A DNA stretch of 64,000 bases from Azotobacter vinelandii. Lineage in GTDB: Bacteria > Pseudomonadota > Gammaproteobacteria > Pseudomonadales > Pseudomonadaceae. Under the pieces are notes generated by a model. The model searched no databases. It was not told where the DNA came from and was given only the letters and a program-made list of their open reading frames with translations. A program made the position numbers and the translations under genes. Shown here one piece after another: positions 27,819-35,657 of this stretch (position 1 is its first letter; each line of letters begins with the position of its first letter). The stretch lies in the NCBI RefSeq assembly GCF_001571105.1, contig NZ_BCTD01000002.1; one strand, written 5' to 3'.

Positions 27819-28682
27819 ATGGCCGTATCCGCTGCGCTGAATCCAAGGATAGGCATCCTTTATGTCGTTGCTACCCCGATTGGCAACCTTGACGATATCA
27901 CCACGCGGGCGCTCAGCGTGCTGCGCGACGTGGCCCTGATCGCGGCCGAGGATACTCGTCATTCAGCGCGTTTGCTGCAGCATTTCGGCATCATGACGCC
28001 CTTGGCTGCCTGTCATGAGCACAATGAGCGTGACCAGGGCGCGCGCTTCCTGGCGCGGCTGCTGGCTGGTGAGGATGTCGCGCTGATTTCCGATGCCGGT
28101 ACCCCATTGATCTCCGATCCAGGGTTTCATCTGGTACGTCAGGCGCGCGCCGCCGGTATAAGGGTGGTCCCGGTGCCCGGCCCCTGTGCCTTGATCACGG
28201 CGCTGTCCGCCGCGGGATTGCCTTCGGATCGTTTTGTCTTCGAGGGTTTTTTGCCGGCCAGGACGGCTGCGCGTCAAGCTCGTTTGGAGCGCTTGAAAGA
28301 AGAGTCTCGCACGCTGATTTTCTACGAGGCGCCGCATCGGTTGCTCGAATGCCTGGGTGATCTCGAGCGGATCATGGGGAGCGATCGTCTGGCGGTTCTG
28401 GCACGAGAGCTGACCAAGACCTTCGAAACCTTCCAGGGATTGCCTCTCGGCGAGTTGCGTGCCTGGGTTGCTGCCGATGGCAATCAGCAACGTGGCGAGT
28501 GCGTGCTCTTGTTGGGTGGCTGGCAGGCTCCTTCCGACAATTCGGTATCGGCGGAAGCGCTTCGCGTCCTCGATCTCCTGTTAAAGGAGATGCCGTTGGG
28601 GAAGGCTGCAGCTTTGGCCGCTGAGATTACCGGAGTACGCAAGAACCTGCTTTATCAGGCAGCTCTGGAACGTCGAGGATGA
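27819..28682 (+). CDS. rsmI: 16S rRNA (cytidine-1402-2'-O)-methyltransferase RsmI
   Basis: SAM-dependent methyltransferase modifying C1402 of 16S rRNA, tuning start-codon fidelity. The 287 residues include LYVVATPIGNLDDITTRAL near the N-terminus, AAEDTRHSARLLQ, SDAGTPLISDPG and VPGPCALITALSAAGLP, all diagnostic of the tetrapyrrole-methylase-like RsmI family. A TACAAT hexamer at 27785-27790 may be its -10 element. rnpB follows in the same direction. Confidence 0.97.
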   Translation: MAVSAALNPRIGILYVVATPIGNLDDITTRALSVLRDVALIAAEDTRHSARLLQHFGIMTPLAACHEHNERDQGARFLARLLAGEDVALISDAGTPLISDPGFHLVRQARAAGIRVVPVPGPCALITALSAAGLPSDRFVFEGFLPARTAARQARLERLKEESRTLIFYEAPHRLLECLGDLERIMGSDRLAVLARELTKTFETFQGLPLGELRAWVAADGNQQRGECVLLLGGWQAPSDNSVSAEALRVLDLLLKEMPLGKAAALAAEITGVRKNLLYQAALERRG

Positions 28683-28714
28683 GGCCGGCGCATGTTGCCC
28701 TGGAGGAGGAGTGC

Positions 28715-28743
28715 TTGCGGATACTGTCGGCGAGCATTACCCT
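28715..28743 (+). promoter_or_regulatory. Candidate promoter of rnpB
   Basis: TTGCGG-like sequence at 28715-28720 and TACCCT at 28738-28743 are spaced by 17 bases. They put transcription initiation about ten bases further on, where the mature RNase P RNA is expected to start. Confidence 0.5.
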
Positions 28744-28752
28744 TGCCGGCGG

Positions 28753-29109
28753 AGAGTCGGTTGGACAGTCGCTGTCCCATATTGTTCCTCAATATGGGAG
28801 GGAGGAAAGTCCGGGCTCCATAGGGCAGAGTGCCAGGTAACGCCTGGGAGGCGCGAGCCTACGGAAAGTGCCACAGAAAACAACCGCCTAAGCGCGCAAG
28901 CGCCGGTAAGGGTGAAAAGGTGCGGTAAGAGCGCACCGCACGGCTGGCAACAGTTCGTGGCTAGGTAAACCCCACTCGGAGCAAGACCAAATAGGGATCC
29001 ATTGGCGTGGCCCGCGCTGGATCCGGGTAGGTTGCTAAAGGCGGCCAGCGATGGTCGTCGTAGAGGAATGACTGTCCTCGACAGAACCCGGCTTACAGAC
29101 CGGCTCTCC
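28753..29109 (+). ncRNA. rnpB: RNase P RNA, bacterial type A
   Basis: Catalytic RNA of RNase P, which trims 5' leaders from tRNA precursors. I recognise the 5' AGAGTCGGTTGGACAGTCGC, the invariant GAGGAAAGTCCGGGCTCC near 28800 and the ACAGAAAACAACCGCC segment near 28873. I also see the GGTAAACCCCACTCGG region near 28964, and the 3' ACAGAACCCGGCTTACAGAC that pairs to form P4 and P1. Length is about 357 bases. Ends are estimated from pairing, not mapped. A T-run at 29113-29117 follows. Confidence 0.95.
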
Positions 29110-29192
29110 CCCTTTTTCTCCTCGCCGCGCTTTGTGAGGCCTATCAGAGGCCGAGCAGGAAACCTCCATCTCATAATCCCCTTCAAGTATGC

Positions 29193-29219
29193 AATTCAGC
29201 TTGTTGATTTTGCTGAATT
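29193..29219. repeat. Perfect 8-base inverted repeat between rnpB and mraZ
   Basis: AATTCAGC at 29193-29200 and GCTGAATT at 29212-29219 flank an 11-base AT-rich spacer. They lie in the middle of an unusually AT-rich stretch (about 29165-29290) between rnpB and the mraZ promoter. No T-run follows. It could be a protein-binding dyad or an RNA 3'-end structure; I do not recognise it. Confidence 0.5.
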
Positions 29220-29300
29220 TGTTCCGCATTAGTTGCGATTTTTCTCTCTCATAATCAGCTAAATCGCCGTCCCATAAGGATTTTTTCATTTTCCGCTGCC

Positions 29301-29329
29301 TTGACGGTGGGGTGGGGCGTTTCTATAGT
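29301..29329 (+). promoter_or_regulatory. Promoter of mraZ and the dcw cluster (Pmra)
   Basis: TTGACG at 29301-29306 and TATAGT at 29324-29329 are separated by exactly 17 bases, the best sigma-70 promoter in the window. Initiation near 29336 would place the four MraZ boxes at the very start of the transcript. It is the natural candidate for the main promoter of the roughly 17-kb division and wall gene cluster. Confidence 0.78.
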
Positions 29330-29338
29330 GTGCGCAAG

Positions 29339-29373
29339 GTGGTACGAAGTGGCATAAAGTGGGTTTCAGTGGG
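29339..29373 (+). promoter_or_regulatory. Four MraZ-binding boxes
   Basis: GTGGT (29339), GTGGC (29349), GTGGG (29359) and GTGGG (29369) recur with five-base spacers, an exact 10-base period. MraZ of E. coli is known to bind GTGGG repeats spaced by five bases just downstream of Pmra and to repress the dcw cluster. Position and spacing fit that model closely, with four rather than three boxes. Confidence 0.85.
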
Positions 29374-29405
29374 CAGGGAAGCTTGCAGTCAGGGGAAGCG
29401 CGACC

Positions 29406-29864
29406 GTGTTTCGCGGAGCAAATGCCGTCAGTCTTGACGCTAAGGGGCGGATTTCGATGCCTGCCCGGTATCGTGAGGAGCTCATGGCTCGCTCGGCGGG
29501 GCAACTCATCGTCACCATCGATGCGATGGACCCCTGTCTCTGCATATACCCTCTGCCGGAATGGGAGCTCATCGAGACCAAACTGCGTGAGCTTCCTTCG
29601 CTGCGTGAGGAAACTCGCCGTCTGCAGCGGCTTTTGATCGGTAATGCCGTGGATCTCGAGCTGGATGGCAGTGGGCGTTTCCTGATTCCGCCACGCCTGC
29701 GGGAGCATGCGAGTCTGGACAAGCACGCGATGCTGGTCGGCCAACTGAACAAATTTCAGCTGTGGAATGAAGATGCCTGGATCGCGATTGCAAATGCGGA
29801 TCTGGCGGCTATCAAACAACAACCCGGAGACCTGCCGGGCGAATTGCGCGACTTGATCCTGTGA
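29406..29864 (+). CDS. mraZ: Transcriptional regulator MraZ
   Basis: DNA-binding AbrB-like dodecameric repressor of the dcw cluster. The GTG at 29406 is chosen because the protein then begins FRGANAVSLDAKGRISMPAR, the conserved N-terminal half repeat. The second half repeat is seen at LDGSGRFLIPPRLREHA. The 152 residues match the family. Four box repeats upstream suggest autoregulation. First gene of the cluster; rsmH follows at the stop codon. Confidence 0.96.
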   Translation: MFRGANAVSLDAKGRISMPARYREELMARSAGQLIVTIDAMDPCLCIYPLPEWELIETKLRELPSLREETRRLQRLLIGNAVDLELDGSGRFLIPPRLREHASLDKHAMLVGQLNKFQLWNEDAWIAIANADLAAIKQQPGDLPGELRDLIL

Positions 29865-29866
29865 TT

Positions 29867-30808
29867 ATGAAGAGTGGTTTCAGTCATATCACCGTGCTGC
29901 TTGAAGAGGCGGTCGACGCTCTGTCCATCCGGGAGGGCGGCTGTTATCTGGACGGCACTTTCGGGCGAGGCGGGCATAGCAGGCTGATTCTCGGGCGTCT
30001 TGGCGCGGGAGGTATCCTGCTTGGGTTCGACAAGGATCCCCAGGCGGTCGCTGCCGGGCTTGCTCTGGCTACGGAGGACGCTCGCTTCGTCATCGTGCAG
30101 CGCAGTTTTGCCGAGTTGGCGGACGAGATGAAAATGCGTGGGCTGGTCGGCAAGGTCAGTGGTGTGCTGCTCGATCTGGGTGTGTCCTCGCCGCAACTGG
30201 ACGATCCCGAGCGTGGTTTCAGCTTTCTCAACGACGGTCCGCTGGACATGCGTATGGATCCGGGCCGCGGCCTGAGTGCGGCCGAATGGCTGGCTCAGGC
30301 TTCCTGCGAGGAGATTGCCCACGTGTTCAAGGATTATGGTGAAGAGCGCTTTGCCAGGCGCATGGCTCAGGCCGTGGTACAGCGTCGCCAGGAGAGGCCG
30401 TTCGAGCGTACCGCCGATCTGGCGCAGGTACTGGCTGCCGCCAATCCAGCCTGGGAGAAGGGCAAGAACCCGGCAACGCGTGCCTTTCAGGGCTTGCGTA
30501 TTCATATAAACAATGAGCTTGGCGATCTCGAGCAGGGGCTTGATGCTGCGCTGGAGGTACTTGAAGTCGGTGGCCGCCTGGCCGTGATCAGTTTCCATTC
30601 GCTGGAGGACCGCATCGTCAAGCGGTTCATGCGTCGGCAGGCCAAGGGCGAGGCTGACAAGCTGCCGCGTGATCTGCCGATCCGTCCGGCTGCCTTCGAG
30701 CCGCGTCTCAAGCTGATTGGCAAGCCGCGATATGCCTCCGAATCCGAACTCAAGACCAATCCCCGTGCCCGCAGCGCGATCATGCGTGTGGCGGAGAAGC
30801 TTCGATGA
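29867..30808 (+). CDS. rsmH: 16S rRNA (cytosine-1402-N4)-methyltransferase RsmH
   Basis: SAM-dependent methyltransferase acting on C1402 of 16S rRNA, the same nucleotide 2'-O-methylated by RsmI encoded upstream. From the ATG at 29867 it has 313 residues, beginning HITVLLEEAVDAL by residue 7. A GTG at 29861 overlapping the mraZ stop is an alternative start. Motifs include DGTFGRGGHSRLIL near 30, GVLLDLGVSSPQLD and NDGPLDMRMDP. It overlaps ftsL by four bases. Confidence 0.96.
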   Translation: MKSGFSHITVLLEEAVDALSIREGGCYLDGTFGRGGHSRLILGRLGAGGILLGFDKDPQAVAAGLALATEDARFVIVQRSFAELADEMKMRGLVGKVSGVLLDLGVSSPQLDDPERGFSFLNDGPLDMRMDPGRGLSAAEWLAQASCEEIAHVFKDYGEERFARRMAQAVVQRRQERPFERTADLAQVLAAANPAWEKGKNPATRAFQGLRIHINNELGDLEQGLDAALEVLEVGGRLAVISFHSLEDRIVKRFMRRQAKGEADKLPRDLPIRPAAFEPRLKLIGKPRYASESELKTNPRARSAIMRVAEKLR

Positions 30809-31098
30809 GTCGTATGTCGGACAAGACCATGCCGGGCGGTAGTCTGTTGATGCTGGTACTTTTCGTTGCCTCCCTGTTCTCCGCCATCGCGGTGTCCTAT
30901 AGCGCCTACTGGAATCGTCAGTTGCTCAATGCCCTGTACGGCGAACTGAGCGAGCGCGACAAGCTGCAGGCCGAATGGGGACGATTGATCCTCGAGCAGA
31001 GCACCTGGACCGCGCATGGCCGGGTCGAGACCCTGGCCACCGAAACTTTGAAGATGCGCGTCCCGGACGCGGCGGAAGTACGGCTGGTGGCGCCATGA
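30805..31098 (+). CDS. ftsL: Cell division protein FtsL
   Basis: Small bitopic divisome protein that forms a complex with FtsB and FtsQ and helps activate FtsWI. The 97 residues have one transmembrane segment at about 12-34 (SLLMLVLFVASLFSAIAVSY). A periplasmic coiled coil follows (RQLLNALYGELSERDKLQAE). ATGA overlap with rsmH and with ftsI. Sequence conservation is low, so position in the cluster is part of the evidence. Confidence 0.95.
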   Translation: MSRMSDKTMPGGSLLMLVLFVASLFSAIAVSYSAYWNRQLLNALYGELSERDKLQAEWGRLILEQSTWTAHGRVETLATETLKMRVPDAAEVRLVAP

Positions 31099-32834
31099 TG
31101 AAGCTCGAGGGGGCACTCTATCCCTGGCGTTTCCGTCTGGTGCTGATTCTCCTGGCTCTGATGGTGGCTACCATCGCCTGGCGCATCGTCGACCTACACA
31201 TTTTCGATCATGATTTCCTCAAGGGGCAGGGTGATGCACGCAGCATGCGGCACATCCCTATCCCCGCGCATCGTGGACTGATCACCGATCGCAATGGCGA
31301 GCCTCTGGCGGTCAGTACTCCGGTCACCACCCTGTGGGCCAATCCGAAGGAGCTGGCCGGTGCACGCGACCAGTGGGCCACCCTGGCCAAGGCCCTGGGC
31401 CAGGATGAGAAGGCGCTGACCGAGCGTCTCGAGCAACTGGCTGGCCGCGAGTTCGCCTATCTGGTCCGAGGGTTGACCCCGGAGCAGGGGCAGGCCGTGC
31501 TCGATTTGAAGATCCCGGGTGTCTACGCCCTGGAAGAGTTCCGGCGTTTCTATCCGGCGGGCGAGGTCACCGCCCATGTGCTCGGCTTCACCGATATCGA
31601 TGATCATGGGCGCGAAGGCATGGAGCTGGCCTTCGACGAATGGCTGGCCGGTGTGCCCGGCAAGCGGCAAGTGCTGAAGGACCGTCGCGGTAGGCTGATC
31701 CGGGATGTCCAGGTGGTACAGAACGCCAAGGCTGGCAAGACGCTGGCGCTGTCCATCGATCTGCGGCTGCAGTATCTGGCACATCGGGAGTTGCGCAATG
31801 CCATTACCGAGGTCGGCGCCAAGGCCGGCACCCTGGTGATGATCGATGTGAAGACCGGCGAAGTGTTGGCGATGGTCAACCAGCCGACCTACAACCCGAA
31901 CAACAAGCGCAACCTCAATCCGGCGGCCATGCGCAATCGCGCCCTGGTCGATGTCTTCGAGCCCGGCTCGACGATGAAGCCGCTTTCCATGAGCGCCGCG
32001 CTGGAAACCGGACGCTGGAAGCCCAGCGACAGGGTGGAGGTGGCGCCGGGCAGGTTGCAGATCGGGCGCTATACCATTCGCGATGTTTCGCACGCCGAAG
32101 GAGGCGTTCTGGATCTGACTGGCATCCTGATTAAGTCGAGTAACGTCGGCATGAGCAAGGTTGCCTTCGATATCGGTGGTGCATCCATCCACTCGCTGAT
32201 GCAGCGTGTCGGTTTCGGCCAGGATACCGGTCTGAGCTTCCCTGGCGAGCAGGTGGGCAACCTGCCCAGTCATCGCGAATGGCGCAAGGCGGAGACTGCC
32301 ACGCTGTCCTATGGCTATGGCCTCTCGGTAACGGCCGTTCAACTGGCCCATGCCTATGCCACGCTGGCCAACGATGGTCGTTCGTTGCCTCTTGCGTTGG
32401 CCCGGCAGGAACAGGCGCCGGAAGGCGTTCAGGTCATCTCCCCGAACGTCGCCAAGACCATGCAGGGCATGTTGCAGCAGGTCGTCGAAGCTCCGGGCGG
32501 CGTATTCCGCGCCAAGGTGCCGGGATATCACGTCGCAGGCAAGAGCGGCACGGCGCGCAAGGCCAGCGTGGGCGCCAAGGGATACAAGGAAAAGTCGTAT
32601 CGCTCGCTGTTTGCCGGCTTCGCCCCGACCAGCGCCCCTCGTATCGCCATGGCCGTGGTGATCGACGAGCCGAGCAACGGCGCCTATTTCGGTGGTCTGG
32701 TTTCGGCGCCCGTATTCGGCCGGGTCATGGCCGGCGCGTTGCGCCTGATGAACGTGGCACCGGACAACCTGCCGCCGCCGGCCGAGACCAAGACCGTCAA
32801 CAAGGATGCGTCCGGCAAAGGAGAGCGTATCTGA
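31095..32834 (+). CDS. ftsI: Septal peptidoglycan transpeptidase FtsI (PBP3)
   Basis: Class B penicillin-binding protein cross-linking septal peptidoglycan with FtsW; a target of many beta-lactams. A double ATG at 31095 and 31098 gives 579 or 578 residues. I take 31095, which overlaps ftsL as ATGA. There is an N-terminal helix near 14-32 and a pedestal domain. The transpeptidase motifs are STMK at 292-295 (active serine 292), SSN at 348-350 and KSGTA at 483-487. An upstream extension of the frame to 30975 only overlaps ftsL. Confidence 0.97.
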   Translation: MMKLEGALYPWRFRLVLILLALMVATIAWRIVDLHIFDHDFLKGQGDARSMRHIPIPAHRGLITDRNGEPLAVSTPVTTLWANPKELAGARDQWATLAKALGQDEKALTERLEQLAGREFAYLVRGLTPEQGQAVLDLKIPGVYALEEFRRFYPAGEVTAHVLGFTDIDDHGREGMELAFDEWLAGVPGKRQVLKDRRGRLIRDVQVVQNAKAGKTLALSIDLRLQYLAHRELRNAITEVGAKAGTLVMIDVKTGEVLAMVNQPTYNPNNKRNLNPAAMRNRALVDVFEPGSTMKPLSMSAALETGRWKPSDRVEVAPGRLQIGRYTIRDVSHAEGGVLDLTGILIKSSNVGMSKVAFDIGGASIHSLMQRVGFGQDTGLSFPGEQVGNLPSHREWRKAETATLSYGYGLSVTAVQLAHAYATLANDGRSLPLALARQEQAPEGVQVISPNVAKTMQGMLQQVVEAPGGVFRAKVPGYHVAGKSGTARKASVGAKGYKEKSYRSLFAGFAPTSAPRIAMAVVIDEPSNGAYFGGLVSAPVFGRVMAGALRLMNVAPDNLPPPAETKTVNKDASGKGERI

Positions 32835-34297
32835 TGCCCATGCCGCTCAATCAGTTGCTGCCACAGGCCGAGACGGCGCTACTGATCCGGGAGTTGACCC
32901 TGGACAGCCGCCAGGTGCGTCCGGGGGACCTCTTTCTCGCGGTTCCGGGGGGCCGGCAGGATGGCCGCGCCCATATCCCGGATGCGCTTGCCCGGGGGGC
33001 GGCGGCCGTGGCCTACGAGGCCGCGGGGGCGCCATCGTTCGCTGACGGTGGTGTACCGTTGGTTCCAATCAAAGGGCTGGCCGGGCAGTTGTCGGCAATT
33101 GCCGGCCGCTTCTATGGCGAGCCGAGCCGAGCCTTGTGTCTGGTCGGTGTGACCGGGACCAACGGCAAGACCAGCGTCAGCCAACTACTCGCCCAGGCCC
33201 TGGATTTGCTCGGGGAGCGCTGCGGCATCATCGGTACCCTGGGCAATGGTTTTCATGGCGCGTTGCAGAGTGGTCGCCACACCACGCCCGACCCGATCAG
33301 CGTGCAGGCGGCTTTGGCGGGATTGAAGCAGGCCGGTGCCCGTGCGGTATCCATGGAAGTGTCTTCCCATGCGCTCGCGCAGGGCCGTGTGTCGGCGCTG
33401 GACTTCGATGTGGCGATTTTCACCAATCTGTCGCGCGACCATCTCGACTACCACGGCAGCATGGATGCCTATGGTGCGGCCAAGGCCCGGCTGTTCGCCT
33501 GGCCCGGGCTGCGCTGCCGGGTGCTCAATCTGGACGATCCCTTCGGTCGGCTCCTGGCTGGGGAGGCGAATGCATCCCGCCTGATCGGTTACAGCCTGGA
33601 GAGTCGCTCTGCCCAGGTGCACTGTCGCCGTGCGCATTTCGACGAGCAGGGGGTACGGGCCGAGGTGGCGACCCCGCAAGGTGAGGGATTGCTGCACAGC
33701 CCGCTGCTGGGGCGTTTCAATCTGAGCAACCTGTTGGCGGTGGTCGGGGCACTGCTGGGGCTGGACTACGCACTGGACGAAATTCTCCGCGTCGTGCCGC
33801 AATTGCAGGCTCCGGCCGGACGCATGCAGCGGCTGGGGGGAGGCGCCAAGCCGCTGGTCGTGGTGGATTATGCCCATACCCCGGATGCCTTGGAGAAGGT
33901 TCTGGAGGCGCTGCGTCCCCATGTCCGCGGGCGCCTGCTGTGCCTGTTCGGCTGCGGCGGCGATCGTGATCGCGGCAAGCGTCCGCTGATGGCGGCGGTC
34001 GCCGAGCGCCTGGCCGATGCGCTGCTGATTACTGACGACAACCCTCGCAGCGAGTCTCCGGAGCAGATTTTCGCCGATATCCGCAGCGGTATCGGTGTAC
34101 CGGAAAAGGTTACCTGCCTGCATGGACGTGGCCAGGCCATCGCCCGCCTGATCGCCGGTGCCGACGCGAGCGACGTGCTGTTGCTGGCCGGCAAGGGGCA
34201 TGAGGACTACCAGGAAATCAATGGCGTGCGTCAGCCTTTTTCCGACATCGAGGAGGCCGCCAAGGCCCTGTACGCCTGGGAAGTAGCTCATGCTTAA
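32834..34297 (+). CDS. murE: UDP-MurNAc-tripeptide synthetase MurE
   Basis: Cytoplasmic ligase adding meso-diaminopimelate to UDP-MurNAc-L-Ala-D-Glu. The ATG at 32834 overlaps the ftsI stop (TGATG) and gives 487 residues. The longer open frame from 32279 lies inside ftsI. ATP-binding GVTGTNGKTS is near 105-114. The meso-DAP specificity motif DNPR appears in ITDDNPRSESPEQI near 400, so the wall is of the DAP type. It overlaps murF by eight bases. Confidence 0.97.
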   Translation: MPMPLNQLLPQAETALLIRELTLDSRQVRPGDLFLAVPGGRQDGRAHIPDALARGAAAVAYEAAGAPSFADGGVPLVPIKGLAGQLSAIAGRFYGEPSRALCLVGVTGTNGKTSVSQLLAQALDLLGERCGIIGTLGNGFHGALQSGRHTTPDPISVQAALAGLKQAGARAVSMEVSSHALAQGRVSALDFDVAIFTNLSRDHLDYHGSMDAYGAAKARLFAWPGLRCRVLNLDDPFGRLLAGEANASRLIGYSLESRSAQVHCRRAHFDEQGVRAEVATPQGEGLLHSPLLGRFNLSNLLAVVGALLGLDYALDEILRVVPQLQAPAGRMQRLGGGAKPLVVVDYAHTPDALEKVLEALRPHVRGRLLCLFGCGGDRDRGKRPLMAAVAERLADALLITDDNPRSESPEQIFADIRSGIGVPEKVTCLHGRGQAIARLIAGADASDVLLLAGKGHEDYQEINGVRQPFSDIEEAAKALYAWEVAHA

Positions 34298-35657
34298 GGC
34301 TCTGTACCTGAACGAAATCGCCGGTCCGCTGCAGGGGGCCTTGGCAGGGGATGATGTGACGTTCGATTCGGTCGGCACGGATAGTCGGGCGATTCGTTCG
34401 GGACAATTGTTCGTCGCGCTGGTCGGACCACGTTTCGATGGCCATGCATTTCTCGCCGAGGTTGCCGCCAAGGGGGCCGTGGCTGCCCTCGTGCAGCGCA
34501 CCATGCCGGAGCTGGGACTGCCGCAGTTGCAGGTGGCCGATACCCGGCTTGCCCTCGGTCGGCTTGGGAGCCTCAATCGCCAGGCCTACAGCGGTCCTTT
34601 GGCCGCGGTGACCGGTTCCAGCGGCAAGACCACGGTCAAGGAAATGCTCGCCAGCATCCTGCGTACCCGTGGTCCGGTGTTGGCGACCCGTGGCAACCTG
34701 AACAATGACCTGGGGGTGCCGCTGACCTTGCTGGAACTGGCGCCCGAGCATGTCGGTGCGGTGATCGAACTGGGCGCTTCCCGGATCGGCGAGATCGCCT
34801 ACACCGTCGCTCTGACCCGTCCGCAGGTGGCGATCATCACCAACGCCGGCACGGCGCATGTCGGCGAGTTCGGCGGGCCGGAGAAGATCGTCGAGGCCAA
34901 GGGCGAGATACTCGAGGGCCTGCCGGCCGACGGCATTGCCGTGCTCAATCGCGATGATCCGGCGTTTGACATCTGGCAGCGGCGCGCCGCGGGGCGGCGC
35001 GTGCTGAGTTTCGCACTGGATGCGAGCGACGCCGATTTCCTGGCGCGGGATATCCAGCCCGACGCCCGTGGCTGCCCGGCTTTCACGCTCCGGGGGCCCG
35101 CCGGCGAGGCGCGCATCCAGCTCAATCTGCTGGGCCGGCACAATGTGGCCAATGCCCTGGCCGCTGCCGCCGCGGCCCATGCCCTGGGGATGCCGCTGGT
35201 CGGAATCCGGGCCGGGCTGGAAAGCCTGCAGCCGGTCAAGGGCCGCGCCGTGGCGCAGTTCGCGCCGAGTGGCGTACGAGTGATCGATGACAGCTACAAC
35301 GCAAATCCCGCGTCAATGCGTGCGGCTATCGATATACTCGCCGGCTTTTCCGGACGCACCCTCCTTGCTCTCGGCGACATGGGCGAACTGGGTGCCTGGG
35401 CGGAAGAGGGCCACCGTCAGGTCGGTGCCTATGCGGCCGGCAAGGTCGATGCCCTGTATGCCGTGGGGCCGCTGATGACGCATGCGGTCGCGGCGTTCGG
35501 AAAAGGCGGCCGGCATTTCGCCGACCAAGCCGGTCTGCTCGAGGCCCTGTGCAGCGAGCAGCATCCTGATACCACCATTCTGATCAAGGGTTCGCGAAGT
35601 GCGGCGATGGACAAGATCGTCTCGGCTCTCTGCGGTTCCAGCGAGGAGATTCATTAA
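34290..35657 (+). CDS. murF: UDP-MurNAc-tripeptide:D-Ala-D-Ala ligase MurF
   Basis: Adds the D-alanyl-D-alanine dipeptide to complete the UDP-MurNAc-pentapeptide. The 455 residues carry the P-loop VTGSSGKTTVKEML near 106-119, TRGNLNNDLGVPLTLL, IELGASRIGEI and VIDDSYNANPASMRAAIDIL near 331-350, all typical. It begins within the end of murE, and mraY starts immediately after its stop. Confidence 0.97.
   Translation: MLKALYLNEIAGPLQGALAGDDVTFDSVGTDSRAIRSGQLFVALVGPRFDGHAFLAEVAAKGAVAALVQRTMPELGLPQLQVADTRLALGRLGSLNRQAYSGPLAAVTGSSGKTTVKEMLASILRTRGPVLATRGNLNNDLGVPLTLLELAPEHVGAVIELGASRIGEIAYTVALTRPQVAIITNAGTAHVGEFGGPEKIVEAKGEILEGLPADGIAVLNRDDPAFDIWQRRAAGRRVLSFALDASDADFLARDIQPDARGCPAFTLRGPAGEARIQLNLLGRHNVANALAAAAAAHALGMPLVGIRAGLESLQPVKGRAVAQFAPSGVRVIDDSYNANPASMRAAIDILAGFSGRTLLALGDMGELGAWAEEGHRQVGAYAAGKVDALYAVGPLMTHAVAAFGKGGRHFADQAGLLEALCSEQHPDTTILIKGSRSAAMDKIVSALCGSSEEIH

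Noticed and set aside
29035..29289. 84-codon minus-strand open frame overlapping the 3' part of rnpB and the AT-rich gap
   Set aside because: Its C-terminal half is simply the antisense of conserved RNase P RNA (the CKPGSVEDSHSSTT peptide appears as a spurious protein in many genomes). The ATG lacks a convincing ribosome site.
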